A stretch of 64,000 nt of DNA from positions 14,695,501 to 14,759,500 of the forward strand of contig NC_085112.1 in assembly GCF_030269925.1 (NCBI RefSeq). Reading direction: 5' to 3'. Positions 1-10,819 of the stretch are shown here, one piece after another. The notes beneath the pieces are model-generated. The model made no database searches and was not told where the DNA came from. It saw nothing but the letters and a program-made list of their open reading frames with translations. Position 1 is the stretch's first letter, and every line of letters begins with the position of its first letter. The DNA comes from Bombyx mori. Its lineage: Eukaryota; Arthropoda; Insecta; Lepidoptera; Bombycidae. Made by a program: the position numbers and the translations under genes.

Positions 1-244
1 TAATATTGCATATATGAGTGAAGAAACTATTGCCAAAGCGGAAGGAAAAACATCGCGGGGCCGTTTTAAGACTACGCTATAATATAATAGCATATAGTAT
101 ATAGCTCATAACACAACAATATCGCACACCATACATTGTAATGAACACGTTTACATTGTAGTGTACTATATATTATTGGCTAAGTATTATATAAAATACC
201 GAATACAACAACTGAAATAGAAATAGACTAGACATTTAATTCGA

Positions 245-430
245 GATAAAACAGAAAAATGACCCAAAGGAGTGACAGAATGGTATCCAAGATATAAAAA
301 GCGAAATAGAGGAAGACAGCAACGTAGATGTGAAGATGACATCAAAAAAGTGGCAGGAACGACTTGGATGAGAAAAACGCAGGATAGAATATTATGGAGA
401 ACCCTTGGATAGACCTATGCTGTACAGCAA
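245..430 (+). mobile_element. 3' coding scrap of an RTE-type LINE
   Basis: A frame open from about 272 to the TAG at 410-412 reads WYPRYKKR, then GRQQRRCEDDIKKVAG and TWMRKTQDRILWRTL. This is the typical C-terminal end of lepidopteran RTE-like ORFs (R/K-rich GRP stretch, W-DDI, TWMR-AQDR-W). Nothing upstream in this frame looks like reverse transcriptase, so it is a 5'-truncated fragment. The bases before it (1-244) are AT-rich with no recognisable gene. Confidence 0.6.
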
Positions 431-626
431 GACGATCAAGAAACCGGTGTCGAATAATAAAACTAGAGAATAAGTGTATTAAACATGTAACTTATAGCAA
501 TGCTACATTTTACCTACAACGCTGCACTGTGACGCGCTCACTCACACAACAATAACCACGAGTAATCTACTATCGCCACCCCACTACAACGTCAACGATC
601 ACTATTTAAGAGGCCACAGCGCGCCA
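431..626. other. Unassigned sequence left of BMC1-like copy 1
   Basis: I see no gene here. The last 13 bases before the insertion (627-639) are duplicated at 5768-5780, so this stretch was continuous with 5781 onward before copy 1 inserted. Confidence 0.4.
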
Positions 627-1013
627 GTTATGTAGCCCATTCCGATAGAGGCACCCGTCACGTGCGGACGTGCTCATCGACCACTCGATCGCCCGGCCAT
701 TGTTCGCGCGGCCTGTGTTCGTGGTACATCTGTCGACTACGTGCTCTTCCTGGAAGTTTTTATTTGTTTCGTTTCCTTTTGTTGTTTCTGTGTTCGTGGT
801 ACATCTGCCGACAAACTGTTTTCCTGGAAGTGTTTAATTGTTCTGTTTCTTTTTGTTATTTCCGTTTTGTTGTGTTTTTTCTTTGTCCTGTAGTAATCGT
901 GCCGCATCGCCACCTGTGTTCAATAGAACCGCTCAGGTCCGAGAAGTTGGGGCCTCGCCGCAAGGCGAGTGTTTTCAAGACCCGGGGCCGCCCCACCTGG
1001 GCACTCAGCGATC

Positions 1014-2635
1014 ATGGACGCTGTATTCGCGGAATTCCTCCGACTTCGCCACCCACAGCTCGCCTCAGAGTTTCTGGCCTTCAAGGCCGATCACACCGCG
1101 AGCCCTCTCGTGGACTCCGCCGCGCTCGCTGCTCCTGCGTCGCCTGTACCTGCGTGCAAAGCTTCTGCATCGAGCACCGCAGCCTCCGTCGTGCCTGCCG
1201 TTCCCGCGTCGCCTATACTGGCGAGTAAAACTGCTGCGTCGTCCGCCGTGGCCACCGTTCCAGCAGCGCGATCATCCGCAGCCTCCGTCGTGCCCTCCAA
1301 AACACCTGCTCGTAGGTCACCTGCGCCCGCCTCCTCGTCCTCCGACTCTGACTCGGAGATGGAGGTCGACCTCGCTCCCGCCTCATCGACGGATGGATTC
1401 ACCCTGGTACAAAAGGGTAAGAAGCGTGCCGCGGAGTCTCGAGCTCCCGCGGCCGCTAAAGTTAGTAAAGCCGCGAACGCGTCGCGCCCCCGCCCTCAGA
1501 CTCCCGTTGCGCCTCCAGCCCGTGCCACTCCGTCGCCGCGTCCGGTGGCACAAAATAAAACCCAGACCCCTCCCCGGTTATCCTTCAAGAGAAGGCAGCT
1601 TGGGATCGAGTTTCTCTGGCCCTTAAGGCCAAAAATATCAACTTCACGAATGCCCGTAACCTCGCGAACGGCATTCAAATTAAGGTTCGAACACCCGACG
1701 ACCATAGGGCCCTCTCTTCTTACCTCCGTAAGGAACGTATAAGTTTCCACACGTATACGCTCCAGGAGGAGCGCGAACTCCGTGCCGTCATACGTGGCAT
1801 CCCTAAAGAGTTGAATGCCGAGCTAGTCAAGGCCGACCTTCTCGAACAAGGCCTACCGGTTAACTCCGTACACCGCATGCACACAGGTCGCGGAAGGGAG
1901 CCATATAACATGGTTCTCGTCGCCCTCCAGCCTACCCCCGAGGGTAAGCAAATATTCAACATCCGAACGGTCTGTAGCCTTTCCGGAATCGCCGTCGAAA
2001 CCCCACACAAGAAAGGCACACCTAGCCAGTGCCATAACTGCCAATTATACGGGCATTCTTCCCGTAACTGTCACGCGCGCCCCCGATGCGTCAAGTGTTT
2101 AGGAGATCACGCCACGGCCCTCTGCACTCGCGATCAAAAAACCGCGACGGAACCGCCTAGCTGCGTCCTGTGTCGTACACAGGGTCACCCCGCAAATTAC
2201 CGCGGATGCCCCCGAGCCCCGAAAATAAATCGCCGCGTCGCCCGCCAAAACCGCCTCCGAGCTTCCGGCCCCGACATCAAAGCCTCGGCACCCTCTGTGT
2301 CGCAGGCTAAGCCAGCGTTCGATCCGGCGCCGGTGCCCAGTGTCTCGGCTTGGGCGAAACCGCTGCCGTACACGAACACGGTTACAACTCCCTCCTCCGC
2401 GATTCGTCCCGCCCCCGCAACTCGTCCCTCTCCCGCGACTTGCCCTCCGACCGCGTCCGACAATCTCGCTTTAGCGATCGACTTCTTTCAGTCGATCAAC
2501 TTTGAGCGCGTTAACGCTTTGGGCGACGCCATTCGCGCTGCCTCCACTGCACAACACTTTATCGCCGTTGTGCAAGAATACGCCGACGTATACGCGTCAT
2601 TAAATACGTACGTCCTCCCCTCACTCCGCCGGTAA
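1014..2635 (+). pseudogene. LINE ORF1 (gag-like, zinc knuckle) with frameshift
   Basis: The ORF1 product of jockey-type LINEs binds the element RNA and forms the particle. The frame opens with MDAVFAEFLRLRHPQL at 1014. Around 1571-1578 this copy has one C fewer than copy 2 in a C-run, so the first frame ends at 1742 and the correct frame resumes as MNAELVKADLLEQGLP from 1811. Downstream are cysteine knuckles (CHNCQLYGHSSRNC, CVKCLGDHATALC, CVLCRTQGHPANYRGC), then a Pro/Ala-rich tail. The stop at 2633-2635 lies 3 nt before the ORF2 start, as in copy 2. One frameshift with otherwise high similarity suggests recent decay. Confidence 0.8.
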
Positions 2636-2638
2636 TCA

Positions 2639-5521
2639 ATGGCGTATATAAGTAGAATAAAGCCCCTATCCGTAACGATAGGATTTTTTAACGCTTACGG
2701 TCTCGCAAATCAACGTGATCAGGTTTCTGACTTTTTGCGTGACCATCAAATTGATATCTTTTTAGTGCAGGAGACCCTACTTAAGCCCGCGCGCCGTGAC
2801 CCTAAAATCGCGAACTATAACATGGTCAGGAACGACAGGCTCTCTGCTCGTGGTGGTGGTACCGTCATTTACTATAGAAGAGCCCTGCATTGCGTCCCGC
2901 TCGATCCTCCCGCGCTCGCTAATATCGAAGCATCAGTGTGCCGAATCTCACTGACGGGACACGCGCCGATCGTTATCGCGTCCGTTTATCTTCCACCGGA
3001 TAAGATCGTTCTAAGCAGTGATATCGAGGTGCTGCTCGGCATGGGGAGCTCTGTCATTCTGGCGGGCGACCTAAATTGTAAATACATCAGGTGGAACTCA
3101 CACACCACAACCCCGAATGGCAGGCGGCTTGACGCGTTAGTCGATGATCTCGCCTTCGATATCGTCGCTCCGCTAACACCGACTCACTACCCGCTAAATA
3201 TCGCGCATCGCCCGGATATACTCGACATAGCGTTATTAAAAAACGTAACTCTGAGCTTACACTCGATCGAAGTAGTTTCAGAGTTAGATTCAGACCACCG
3301 TCCCGTCGTTATGAAGCTCGGTCGCGCTCCCGACTCCGTTCCCGTCACGAGGACTGTGGTGGATTGGCACACGCTGGGCATCAGCCTGGCTGAATCTGAT
3401 CCACCATCGCTCCCGTTTAACCCGGACTCTACCCCGTCTCCTCAGGATACCGCTGAAGCCATAGACATCTTAACGTCACACATCACGTCGACATTAGATA
3501 GGTCATCGAAACAAGTTGTAGCGGAGGACTTCCTTCACCGCTTCAAATTGTCCGACGATATTAGGGAACTCCTTAGAGCTAAGAACGCCTCGATACGCGC
3601 CTACGACAGGTATCCTACCGCGGAAAATCGTATTCGAATGCGTGCCCTACAACGCGACGTAAAGTCTCGCATCGCCGAAGTCCGAGATGCCAGATGGTCT
3701 GATTTCTTAGAAGGACTCGCGCCCTCCCAAAGGTCTTACTACCGCTTAGCTCGTACTCTCAAATCGGATACGGTAGTAACTATGCCCCCCCTCGTAGGCC
3801 CCTCAGGCCGACTCGCCGCGTTCGATGATGACGAAAAAGCAGAGCTGCTGGCCGATACATTGCAAACCCAGTGCACGCCCAGCACTCAATCCGTGGACCC
3901 TGTTCATGTAGAATTAGTAGACAGTGAGGTAGAACGCAGAGCCTCCTTGCCACCCTCGGATGCGTTACCACCCGTCACCCCGATGGAAGTTAAAGACTTG
4001 ATCAAAGACCTACGTCCTCGCAAGGCTCCCGGTTCCGACGGTATATCTAACCGCGTTATTAAACTTCTACCCGTCCAACTCATTGTGATGTTGGCATCTA
4101 TTTTCAATGCCGCTATGGCGAACTGTATCTTTCCCGCGGTGTGGAAAGAAGCGGACGTTATCGGCATACATAAACCCGGTAAACCAAAAAATCATCCGAC
4201 GAGCTACCGCCCGATTAGCCTCCTCATGTCTCTAGGCAAACTGTATGAGCGTCTGCTCTACAAACGCCTCAGAGACTTCGTCTCATCTAAGGGCATTCTC
4301 ATCGATGAACAATTCGGATTCCGTACAAATCACTCATGCGTTCAACAGGTGCACCGCCTCACGGAGCACATTCTTGTGGGGCTTAATCGACCAAAACCGT
4401 TATACACAGGAGCTCTCTTCTTCCACGTCGCAAAAGCGTTCGACAAAGTCTGGCACAATGGTTTGATTTTCAAACTATTCAACATGGGCGTGCCGGATAG
4501 TCTCGTGCTCATCATACGGGACTTCTTGTCGAACCGCTCTTTTCGATATCGAGTCGAGGGAACCCGCTCCTCCCCACGACCTCTCACAGCTGGAGTCCCG
4601 CAAGGCTCTGTCCTCTCACCCCTCCTATTTAGCTTATTCGTCAACGATATTCCCCGGTCGCCGCCGACCCATTTAGCTTTATTCGCCGACGACACGACTG
4701 TTTACTATTCTAGTAGAAATAAGTCCCTAATCGCGAAGAAGCTTCAGAGCGCAGCCCTAGCCCTAGGACAGTGGTTCCGAAAATGGCGCATAGACATCAA
4801 CCCATCGAAAAGTACTGCGGTGCCATTTCAGAGGGGAAGCTCCACACGGATTTCCTCCCGGATTAGGAGGAGGAATCTCACACCCCCGATTACTCTCTTT
4901 AGACAACCCATACCCTGGGCCAGGAAGGTCAAGTACCTGGGCGTTACCCTGGATGCATCGATGACATTCCGCTCGCATATAAAATCAGTCCGTGACCGTG
5001 CCGCGTTTATTCTCGGTAGACTCTACCCCATGATCTGTAAGCGGAGTAAAATGTCCCTTCGGAACAAGGTGACACTTTACAAAACTTGCATAAGGCCCGT
5101 CATGACTTACGCGAGTGTGGTGTTCGCTCACGCGGCCCGCACACACATAGACACCCTCCAATCCCTACAATCCCGCTTTTGCAGGTTAGCTGTCGGGGCT
5201 CCGTGGTTCGTGAGGAACGTTGACCTACACGACGACCTGGGCCTCGAATCAATTCGGAAATACATGAAGTCAGCGTCGGAACGATACTTCGATAAGGCTA
5301 TGCGTCATGATAATCGCCTTATCGTTGCCGCCGCGGACTACTCCCCGAATCCTGATCATGCAGGAGCCAGTCACCGTCGACGCCCTAGACACGTCCTTAC
5401 GGATCCATCAGATCCAATAACCTTTGCATTAGATGCCTTCAGCTCTAATACTAGGGGCAGGCTTAGGGACCCCGGTAACCGTACTCGTCGAACTCGACAA
5501 AGAGGTCGACGTGCAACCTAA
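2639..5521 (+). CDS. LINE ORF2: endonuclease-reverse transcriptase, catalytic Asp lost
   Basis: An open 960-aa frame. The N-terminal APE-type endonuclease shows FFNAYGLANQ, VQETLL, LAGDLNCK and SDHRPV; the RT domain shows KAPGSDGISN, SYRPISLL, EQFGFR, GVPQGSVLSPLLF and FADD (residues 682-685). In RT motif A copy 2 reads FFDVAKAFD, but here codon 596 (4424-4426) is CAC, giving FFHVAKAFD. That Asp binds catalytic metal in all active reverse transcriptases, so this protein is expected to be inactive although the frame is open. The thumb-like C-terminal half is complete. Start chosen at the ATG 3 nt after the ORF1 stop. Confidence 0.85.
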   Translation: MAYISRIKPLSVTIGFFNAYGLANQRDQVSDFLRDHQIDIFLVQETLLKPARRDPKIANYNMVRNDRLSARGGGTVIYYRRALHCVPLDPPALANIEASVCRISLTGHAPIVIASVYLPPDKIVLSSDIEVLLGMGSSVILAGDLNCKYIRWNSHTTTPNGRRLDALVDDLAFDIVAPLTPTHYPLNIAHRPDILDIALLKNVTLSLHSIEVVSELDSDHRPVVMKLGRAPDSVPVTRTVVDWHTLGISLAESDPPSLPFNPDSTPSPQDTAEAIDILTSHITSTLDRSSKQVVAEDFLHRFKLSDDIRELLRAKNASIRAYDRYPTAENRIRMRALQRDVKSRIAEVRDARWSDFLEGLAPSQRSYYRLARTLKSDTVVTMPPLVGPSGRLAAFDDDEKAELLADTLQTQCTPSTQSVDPVHVELVDSEVERRASLPPSDALPPVTPMEVKDLIKDLRPRKAPGSDGISNRVIKLLPVQLIVMLASIFNAAMANCIFPAVWKEADVIGIHKPGKPKNHPTSYRPISLLMSLGKLYERLLYKRLRDFVSSKGILIDEQFGFRTNHSCVQQVHRLTEHILVGLNRPKPLYTGALFFHVAKAFDKVWHNGLIFKLFNMGVPDSLVLIIRDFLSNRSFRYRVEGTRSSPRPLTAGVPQGSVLSPLLFSLFVNDIPRSPPTHLALFADDTTVYYSSRNKSLIAKKLQSAALALGQWFRKWRIDINPSKSTAVPFQRGSSTRISSRIRRRNLTPPITLFRQPIPWARKVKYLGVTLDASMTFRSHIKSVRDRAAFILGRLYPMICKRSKMSLRNKVTLYKTCIRPVMTYASVVFAHAARTHIDTLQSLQSRFCRLAVGAPWFVRNVDLHDDLGLESIRKYMKSASERYFDKAMRHDNRLIVAAADYSPNPDHAGASHRRRPRHVLTDPSDPITFALDAFSSNTRGRLRDPGNRTRRTRQRGRRAT

Positions 5522-5533
5522 CCCATGCATCAG

Positions 5534-5584
5534 CCCGCTGAGTTTCTCGCCGGATCTTCTCAGCGGGTCGCGATTCCGATCCGG
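5534..5584 (+). promoter_or_regulatory. 3' UTR hairpin-pseudoknot, BMC1-like copy 1
   Basis: The arms CCCGCTGAG (5534-5542) and CTCAGCGGG (5559-5567) form a perfect 9-bp stem around a 16-nt loop. The loop contains CCGGATC (5550-5556), which is perfectly complementary to GATCCGG at 5578-5584, so a pseudoknot can form. A role in 3' recognition by the element's own RT is my inference. Confidence 0.55.
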
Positions 5585-5767
5585 TAGTAGATTCATTCGC
5601 GAAACAATTGCTCTTGAGTTGTTAGGTCTCCTTCGGAGGCGCTCGGGCAGTTGTTAGCAAATCCCACCCCTCTTGGCTGAGCCTTTGCTCGCCCACCTGT
5701 CCTGGTGAAACTGGAAAGGCCTTCGGGCCACCAGTAAACTTTCAATCATAAAAAAAAAAAAAAAAAA

Positions 5768-5970
5768 GTTATGTAGCCCACTGAGTTTCTCGCCGGATCT
5801 TCTCAGTGGGTCGCGTTTACGATCCGGTGGTAGATTCTGCGAAGCACTGCTCTTGCTAGGTTCAGTGTTAGCAACTCTCCGGTTGAGCCCCGTGAGCTCA
5901 CCTACAAACGTTAGGGTGAAGCTGAAATAGCCTCTCAAGGCTATCAGCATAGGTATGAAGAAAAAAAAAG
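5768..5970 (+). mobile_element. 3' end of an older BMC1-related LINE
   Basis: This resembles the copy-1 3' UTR (hairpin, GATCCGG, CTCACC-type end) but is diverged and shorter, and ends in its own A-rich tail near 5961-5969. It keeps the hairpin with a changed but still paired stem: CCCACTGAG (5777-5785) with CTCAGTGGG (5802-5810), loop identical, GATCCGG at 5821-5827. Copy 1 inserted at its left edge. Confidence 0.7.
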
Positions 5971-6414
5971 TACGCCGTTTTTCCAGAAGCTTCGATGTTT
6001 GGTACCAATTTCGGAACCCCTCAATATAGTTTGCTATCTTCGTTCTAATTGCTATTTGGTTATTTTTTATTGCCCTTGAAGGCAGACACCAGCATACGGC
6101 CCACCTGACGGAGTGCGATAGTCCCGCAGTCCACTCGTCTGCCCAAGTTTGATCTGAGCGGTAGCCCCGCAGCCGTCAGAAAAAGCATCAGCTAGGAGGT
6201 TAAGGAACGCGGTAGCCCCGCAACCCGTTCCAAGAACCACCCTTAGGAATTTGTACGTTCACCTTAATATCTACGTATCCGTGTGTTTTGTATAATTTGT
6301 TACATGAACGAATAAAGTTCCTGTTTACTCAGGCATCAGTTATTTTAATTCATCTGGCAACATCATAAACTTAAATTAGATCGTTAATAAAGGCTTATCT
6401 TATCTTATCTTATC
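5971..6414. repeat. Spacer with LINE-tail scrap and (TTATC)n microsatellite
   Basis: No gene is visible. Bases near 6075-6130 resemble the 3' tail of the CR1-like family seen at 35255 (GGCAGAC followed by ACGGCCCACCTGA). A short TTATC tandem lies at about 6392-6418, at the point where homology to the desaturase intron 4 of copies A and B begins. Confidence 0.4.
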
Positions 6415-7925
6415 TTATTATAGGCTGCTATACTATATGGCACTATAGAATAGCGTAGTCTGAAAGCAGCTTGATTCCACCGTCCGCGATACTCTCCGAG
6501 TGACAAACGACAGGATGAGAAGGCAGAATATCGTGAGGACGAAAGCGACGCATGGAAGCGGTCCGGAACCTCAGATACGATGAACACAATTGGTGGAGGA
6601 GAAGGGTGATCGGGCTCACGACCCACCTGATACAAACTGATTATCGGAGCCCATAGACATAAACACGTGAAATCCGCCACTCAGCTTGAGACAAAGTCGA
6701 TTTTCTGAAAAACCATTCAGACCTCTCAAGGCACGATTAAATTGCGGCAGGCGGGATGGTATCTACCCGTATAGTTACACCTCAGTTAGTTTTCATATAA
6801 TTAAAGAAAAAGCCTGAATATTTATAATGTAAAATGACTTTGTGTGACTTTTTTTAATGTAAAGTGTTTTAGATGAAAATCGTACGATAAGACCGATTCA
6901 GCAGTATTTTTATCATATTCTTTTTCCTCAGAAACATTGAAGCATCAGAGAATATTCTAGTTTCGATCCTGACGTGCGGCGAGGGCTATCATAACTTTCA
7001 TCATGTCTTCCCATTCGACTTTCGTGCAGCAGAGACTATGGATTTCTTCAGTCTATCCACAAAAATAATCAGAACATTCGAGAAGATTGGTTGGACGTAT
7101 GACCTCAAGCAAGCCAGTCCAGAAATGATCGATGCGGCTCGTGACAAGCTAGGGGGTGATGGGTCTAAAGCTCACAATTAAACTTTGACCGATTTTTGTG
7201 TGATTTTCAAAATTATATATGGCATTTTTAGATATTTCTAACTTGCGCAGAACATCCTTCGTAGCAACTTGTGACTAGGCAAACAACATAGCCTCTCAAG
7301 GCTATTAGCTTAGGTAAGAAAATAAAGCAGACATAATAATATTTAGTGGTCTATATCTATTTATTATTTAATTAAGCATTGAGACACTTCAAGTTTTAAA
7401 AGTTTTTTTCAAAATCTTTTTATTTTATTTTTGTTGAAAATAATTAATAATTATAGAAAAAAAAAATTGTTGAAGCTTAAAAAAGATTCTTTCGAATATC
7501 CGACTTCTTGTAGTAACGGTAGAAGCATAAAGAAGTATAGAAATTCAGTACAAATCCTACATCGATTCTGTGTCCAGGGACGAATTGTAAATTTTCTATT
7601 ATTAAGTTTATCTGATGTAGGTAACTATAATAAATTATACATTATTTACAACTTAAAAAAATAAAATAAAATAAATTTAAGATTAGAGTTACTGAAACTC
7701 ATTATATGGTCAAATTAGCTAGTTATCATATGATCGTTTTTGCATCAATTTCGGTCTTCCCAGTGCTACCGCATGGTATTTCTAGGAGTGATAGTACTGA
7801 TCTGCTAGTTATTAAATGGAATCACTACCAGTATTCTTACAAATAATTTGATTTAACATCTACTTAATTTAAAGACAATGTTCACTCCCTTCCCATGAGG
7901 AGAGTAGAGAAAGCATACTTTTTGT
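6415..7925 (+). repeat. Desaturase unit C: partial inverted copy
   Basis: This segment is the reverse complement of about 11635-13200 (unit A) and is also matched by about 32230-33935 (unit B). It covers part of intron 4, the last exon and the 3' flank. It lacks the F repeat found in the A and B 3' flanks, so it shows the empty site near 7600-7650. It lies tail to tail with unit A, with about 3.4 kb between them. Confidence 0.8.
6932..7181 (+). pseudogene. Orphan last exon of an acyl-CoA desaturase (copy C)
   Basis: A 250-bp exon follows a good acceptor (pyrimidine tract then CAG at 6929-6931) and ends in TAA at 7179-7181, the same length as exon 5 of copies A and B. It codes for the third histidine box (GEGYHNFHHVFPFDF) and the tail WTYDLKQASPEM. 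One visible change is LTYGEG to LTCGEG. Exons 1-4 are not found upstream in this window; beyond a piece of intron 4 the sequence turns into LINE insertions. Either they lie left of the window, making this a gene with a very long intron, or they are lost. I lean to a relic but cannot exclude a functional gene. Confidence 0.65.
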
Positions 7926-7938
7926 AAAATAATTATTC

Positions 7939-9916
7939 ACTAGTGGTCGCCCTGTGGTCGAAATTCGACCTAATTAATTTAAATGCTAAGTTTGAATATG
8001 ATTATGGTTCTATTGTCACATTTCTATAATCATCATTGTTCTACAATTACAGCTTTCGCCAAGGCTACACTTTAGACATATAATATTAAAGACAAACAAT
8101 ATTAATCTATTCTCAATTTGACCACAGAAATTAGATTATACAATAAACAAAAGAGTATAATATATGCGTGTGTGTAATGTTTATTTATTTATTTAATGTA
8201 TTTTTCTGCCCAATTTAAAAAAAATTATAGCATTGTGCACTCCTCTATATTATTTATTATTCTCTGTAAGTGTGGGAAATTTCATTGTCCTTTGTCCGCA
8301 AATTTTTCGTAAAAAGTATGCAAAACTTTTGCTTCACGTATTAATATATTGGGGGCTACGCCCACATAAACACTTACACACAACTGGTACGCATTTACAT
8401 ACACCACATTACATTTTATTCCGACATGAATTTCAGCCGTGTCGATGCGCACCAGTCGACTACATTGGACACACGCACCCAAAACCGGTTTGCTGTGACG
8501 TCGGACCGATGCGTCGTCGTCCGCACACAGCACCGCGACTTCAGTCAGAGCCTATCTGCATCGACTAACGCCCGCTTACGTTTCGTTCCGACAAATTTGT
8601 GTGTGTGCCTACGACAATTACAAGATAAGTCTTCGGATATACAAGTTCCGATTAACAACATTCGGACCGTCGGTCTACCGAGCAAATATCACCCGCTCGG
8701 TGGAAGATCATTCCGCCGTTGTTAAACATCTCCAAAATATTATTCATATCTGTCGGCGCAACTTCAGTATTTAGTTAACTAAAATTTTTATGGTTGACTA
8801 TTTCTATAATCTTATGCATGTCAACACCATTTAAGACGGTATTCAAGAGAATTTATGACTAAGCTACCCCCACTTTCTACTATAAACACGAGTGACTATT
8901 GCCGCACACATTCCGACTCGAGCAGTCGAACGGAGCGGATCTCGGTTCATATCATAGTCCACTTGAAATATAATGAACGGAATTCGTTGGAAAATTGAGT
9001 CTTAATTACTATCACTAGGGAAGACAATAATGTTGAAGAGAGTGTCGTCAGCGTCATCTATATATTAATACGTGAAACAAAAACTTTGTATCCCTTTTTA
9101 CGAAAATTGCGCGGACGAAGGAGTATGAAATTTTCCACACTTATAAATAATATAGAGAAGAAGTGCACAAAGCGATTTTTTTTTTAAATAATGCATAAAG
9201 GATACATTAAATCAATAAAGAAAACATTACACATACTATATACCATGTATTTGACGCACACACGCGTGCATACTATTTATTGTCAAACTTTTGTTCTTGA
9301 CATCTTTTTTTTTTTTAATGGATTTTATGACCTGATAACTAAGACCTTTAGGTCAAGTCTTCTTTTAATTTTAATGACGTAACTTTTTTATATGAAAATG
9401 ATATTATGAAATGAAATGAAGTTGATTATTATGAAACATGGCATGAAGAGAAATGAAAACGAAATGAAATGACATGAGATGAGATGATATGGGATGAAGT
9501 ATAATCTCAGTAAAATGGTGGTCATTTACTGAAACTTTTTCAGTGGACTTTTTGGAGGATCACGAGAAGTTACGTCCAGCGGCTTTGTTTCATTTTCCCA
9601 CATTTGTGCACTTTCACAGATATTAAACAGTTAATAAACCACCATTATTACACATTTAAACCCGAAGAAACACTAAATAGACAAAATAAAACAAATCACA
9701 CAACTTCACCCCTCGCGTTCCCGCCAAAAAGCCCTTCTTGACATCTGTTGTCAAATTGAAAATAGATTAAATATTGTTTGTCTTTATTAATATTTTCTAT
9801 AGAGTAGTCTATGCGAAATTTGTGATTATAGAAGTATAAAATACAATAATAATAGTGTACAAACATACAATTCCAATTAATTATAGTCGAATTTCGACTA
9901 CTGCGGGACCTCTAGT
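7939..9916. mobile_element. Non-coding transposon with long terminal inverted repeats (R2 family)
   Basis: The left end begins ACTAGTGGTCGCCCTG and the right end is its inverted counterpart (ACTAGAGGTCCCGCAG read on the minus strand), both followed by GTCGAAATTCGAC. The inverted homology continues inward to about 8352 on the left and from about 9064 on the right (shared TTTCGTAAAAAG and CACGTATTAATATA). The core (8353-9063) has no protein I recognise. The right arm is interrupted by a retroposon at 9306-9734. Related half-copies lie at 25888-26502 and 46095-46545. The superfamily is unknown to me. Confidence 0.6.
9306..9734 (-). mobile_element. SINE-like retroposon, family E, copy 1
   Basis: A 429-bp unit has a poly-A tail on the minus strand (T-run at 9306-9315) and is flanked by the perfect 12-bp duplication TTCTTGACATCT (9294-9305 and 9735-9746), the signature of LINE-mediated insertion. 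There is no tRNA-like head. In the sense direction it starts TTTTTGGCGGGAACGCG, carries a 25-codon ORF (9603 to 9526, starting MWENETKPLDV) and a low-complexity ATTTC/TTTCA stretch. A second copy with its own duplication lies at 21617-25149. Confidence 0.75.
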
Positions 9917-10819
9917 CATTTTAAATACACTATGGTATCACCCGTCTATCCGTCATATCTGATCCCTTTGTACATGCGTCCACCATCGATGCAATAAAAA
10001 TTAAAACACCTCTCTTTGTGTTTCCACTTTACATGCAACATTTCTTGTGAACATTCCATCCGAGTCTGAAGAGAGCTGCCTATCCAGTGCTTCCTGAAAT
10101 TCCCCTGCGGTCAGTGGCCTCTTAGCTATGCCACATTCATGTGTGATGCTAACCACATATTACCACCTGGGCTGAACGTTTTCAATAACAGCATTATTTG
10201 GATTCTCAAAACCACGGGAATCCGTAAAGTTATACTGAATGCACCATCATTCGCTGACTAAAGTAAGAAACGATATAATTGTATATAATTGATTGATTAC
10301 ATCGCTGACTCTGCGTACTATGAGTCGAATACAAAATAATTGGAACAGCAGGCTTCATATTCGTCATTGTGCCTGGTACAAAGTACTAACTCAATTCGAA
10401 GATACGTAACTGATTGACGTCGCCTACCAAACATCGAGTTTGAATTCTTTCATCGCCTTCATATGCGACAACCGTGTACAGTAGCCGTAGCCACGAGAAC
10501 ATCTAACAAACTAAAAAAACGACTAAATATCAAAATAAAAAACAAACCACAAATAATTAATCGCATAGCATCGGGTCAAGTACTTGTAAAAAATTGTACA
10601 AAGATTAGATAAACTTTTTGTGATGTGTCCAAACATGACGCTGTACGATTTCATTATTTGTTTTTCTTTTATTGTTCTAATAAAATATTCTGTTTTTTAT
10701 TATTATTGTATAACCGTATAAATAAAATATAAACCTGTAGTAGTAACATGTCTGAAAATAATGCTACAATCTATAAGAAATAATTTATTTGTGGAGCATA
10801 GCCGAATAAATCATATCCT
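9917..10819. other. Unassigned AT-rich spacer with one shared repeat
   Basis: No gene is recognised. A segment at about 10480-10620 reappears reversed at 57785-57930 and is therefore an interspersed repeat of unknown class. A 50-codon minus-strand open stretch at about 10015-10165 is discussed as a weak observation. Confidence 0.4.

Larger units (their letters stand above)
640..5767 (+). mobile_element. BMC1/L1Bm-like jockey-clade LINE, copy 1 (defective)
   Basis: A full-length insertion of about 5.1 kb ending in a poly-A run (5751-5767), flanked by the 13-bp target duplication GTTATGTAGCCCA (627-639 and 5768-5780). It holds a 5' leader, ORF1 (frameshifted), ORF2 and a 3' UTR with a stable hairpin. 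The layout and sequence match copy 2 at 49041-54137. The name BMC1/L1Bm rests on clade features and a remembered length near 5.1 kb, so the clade is firmer than the name. It inserted into the 3' UTR of an older relative (5768-5970). Confidence 0.85.

Noticed and set aside
662..1626. Two open frames overlapping the 5' leader and ORF1 of BMC1-like copy 1
   Set aside because: Neither has a recognisable motif and neither is kept in copy 2; the true ORF1 frame is 1014 onward with a frameshift.
8233..8725. Two overlapping frames in the core of the long inverted-repeat element
   Set aside because: About 100 codons each, no motif, Cys/His and Thr-rich by composition; no support as genes.
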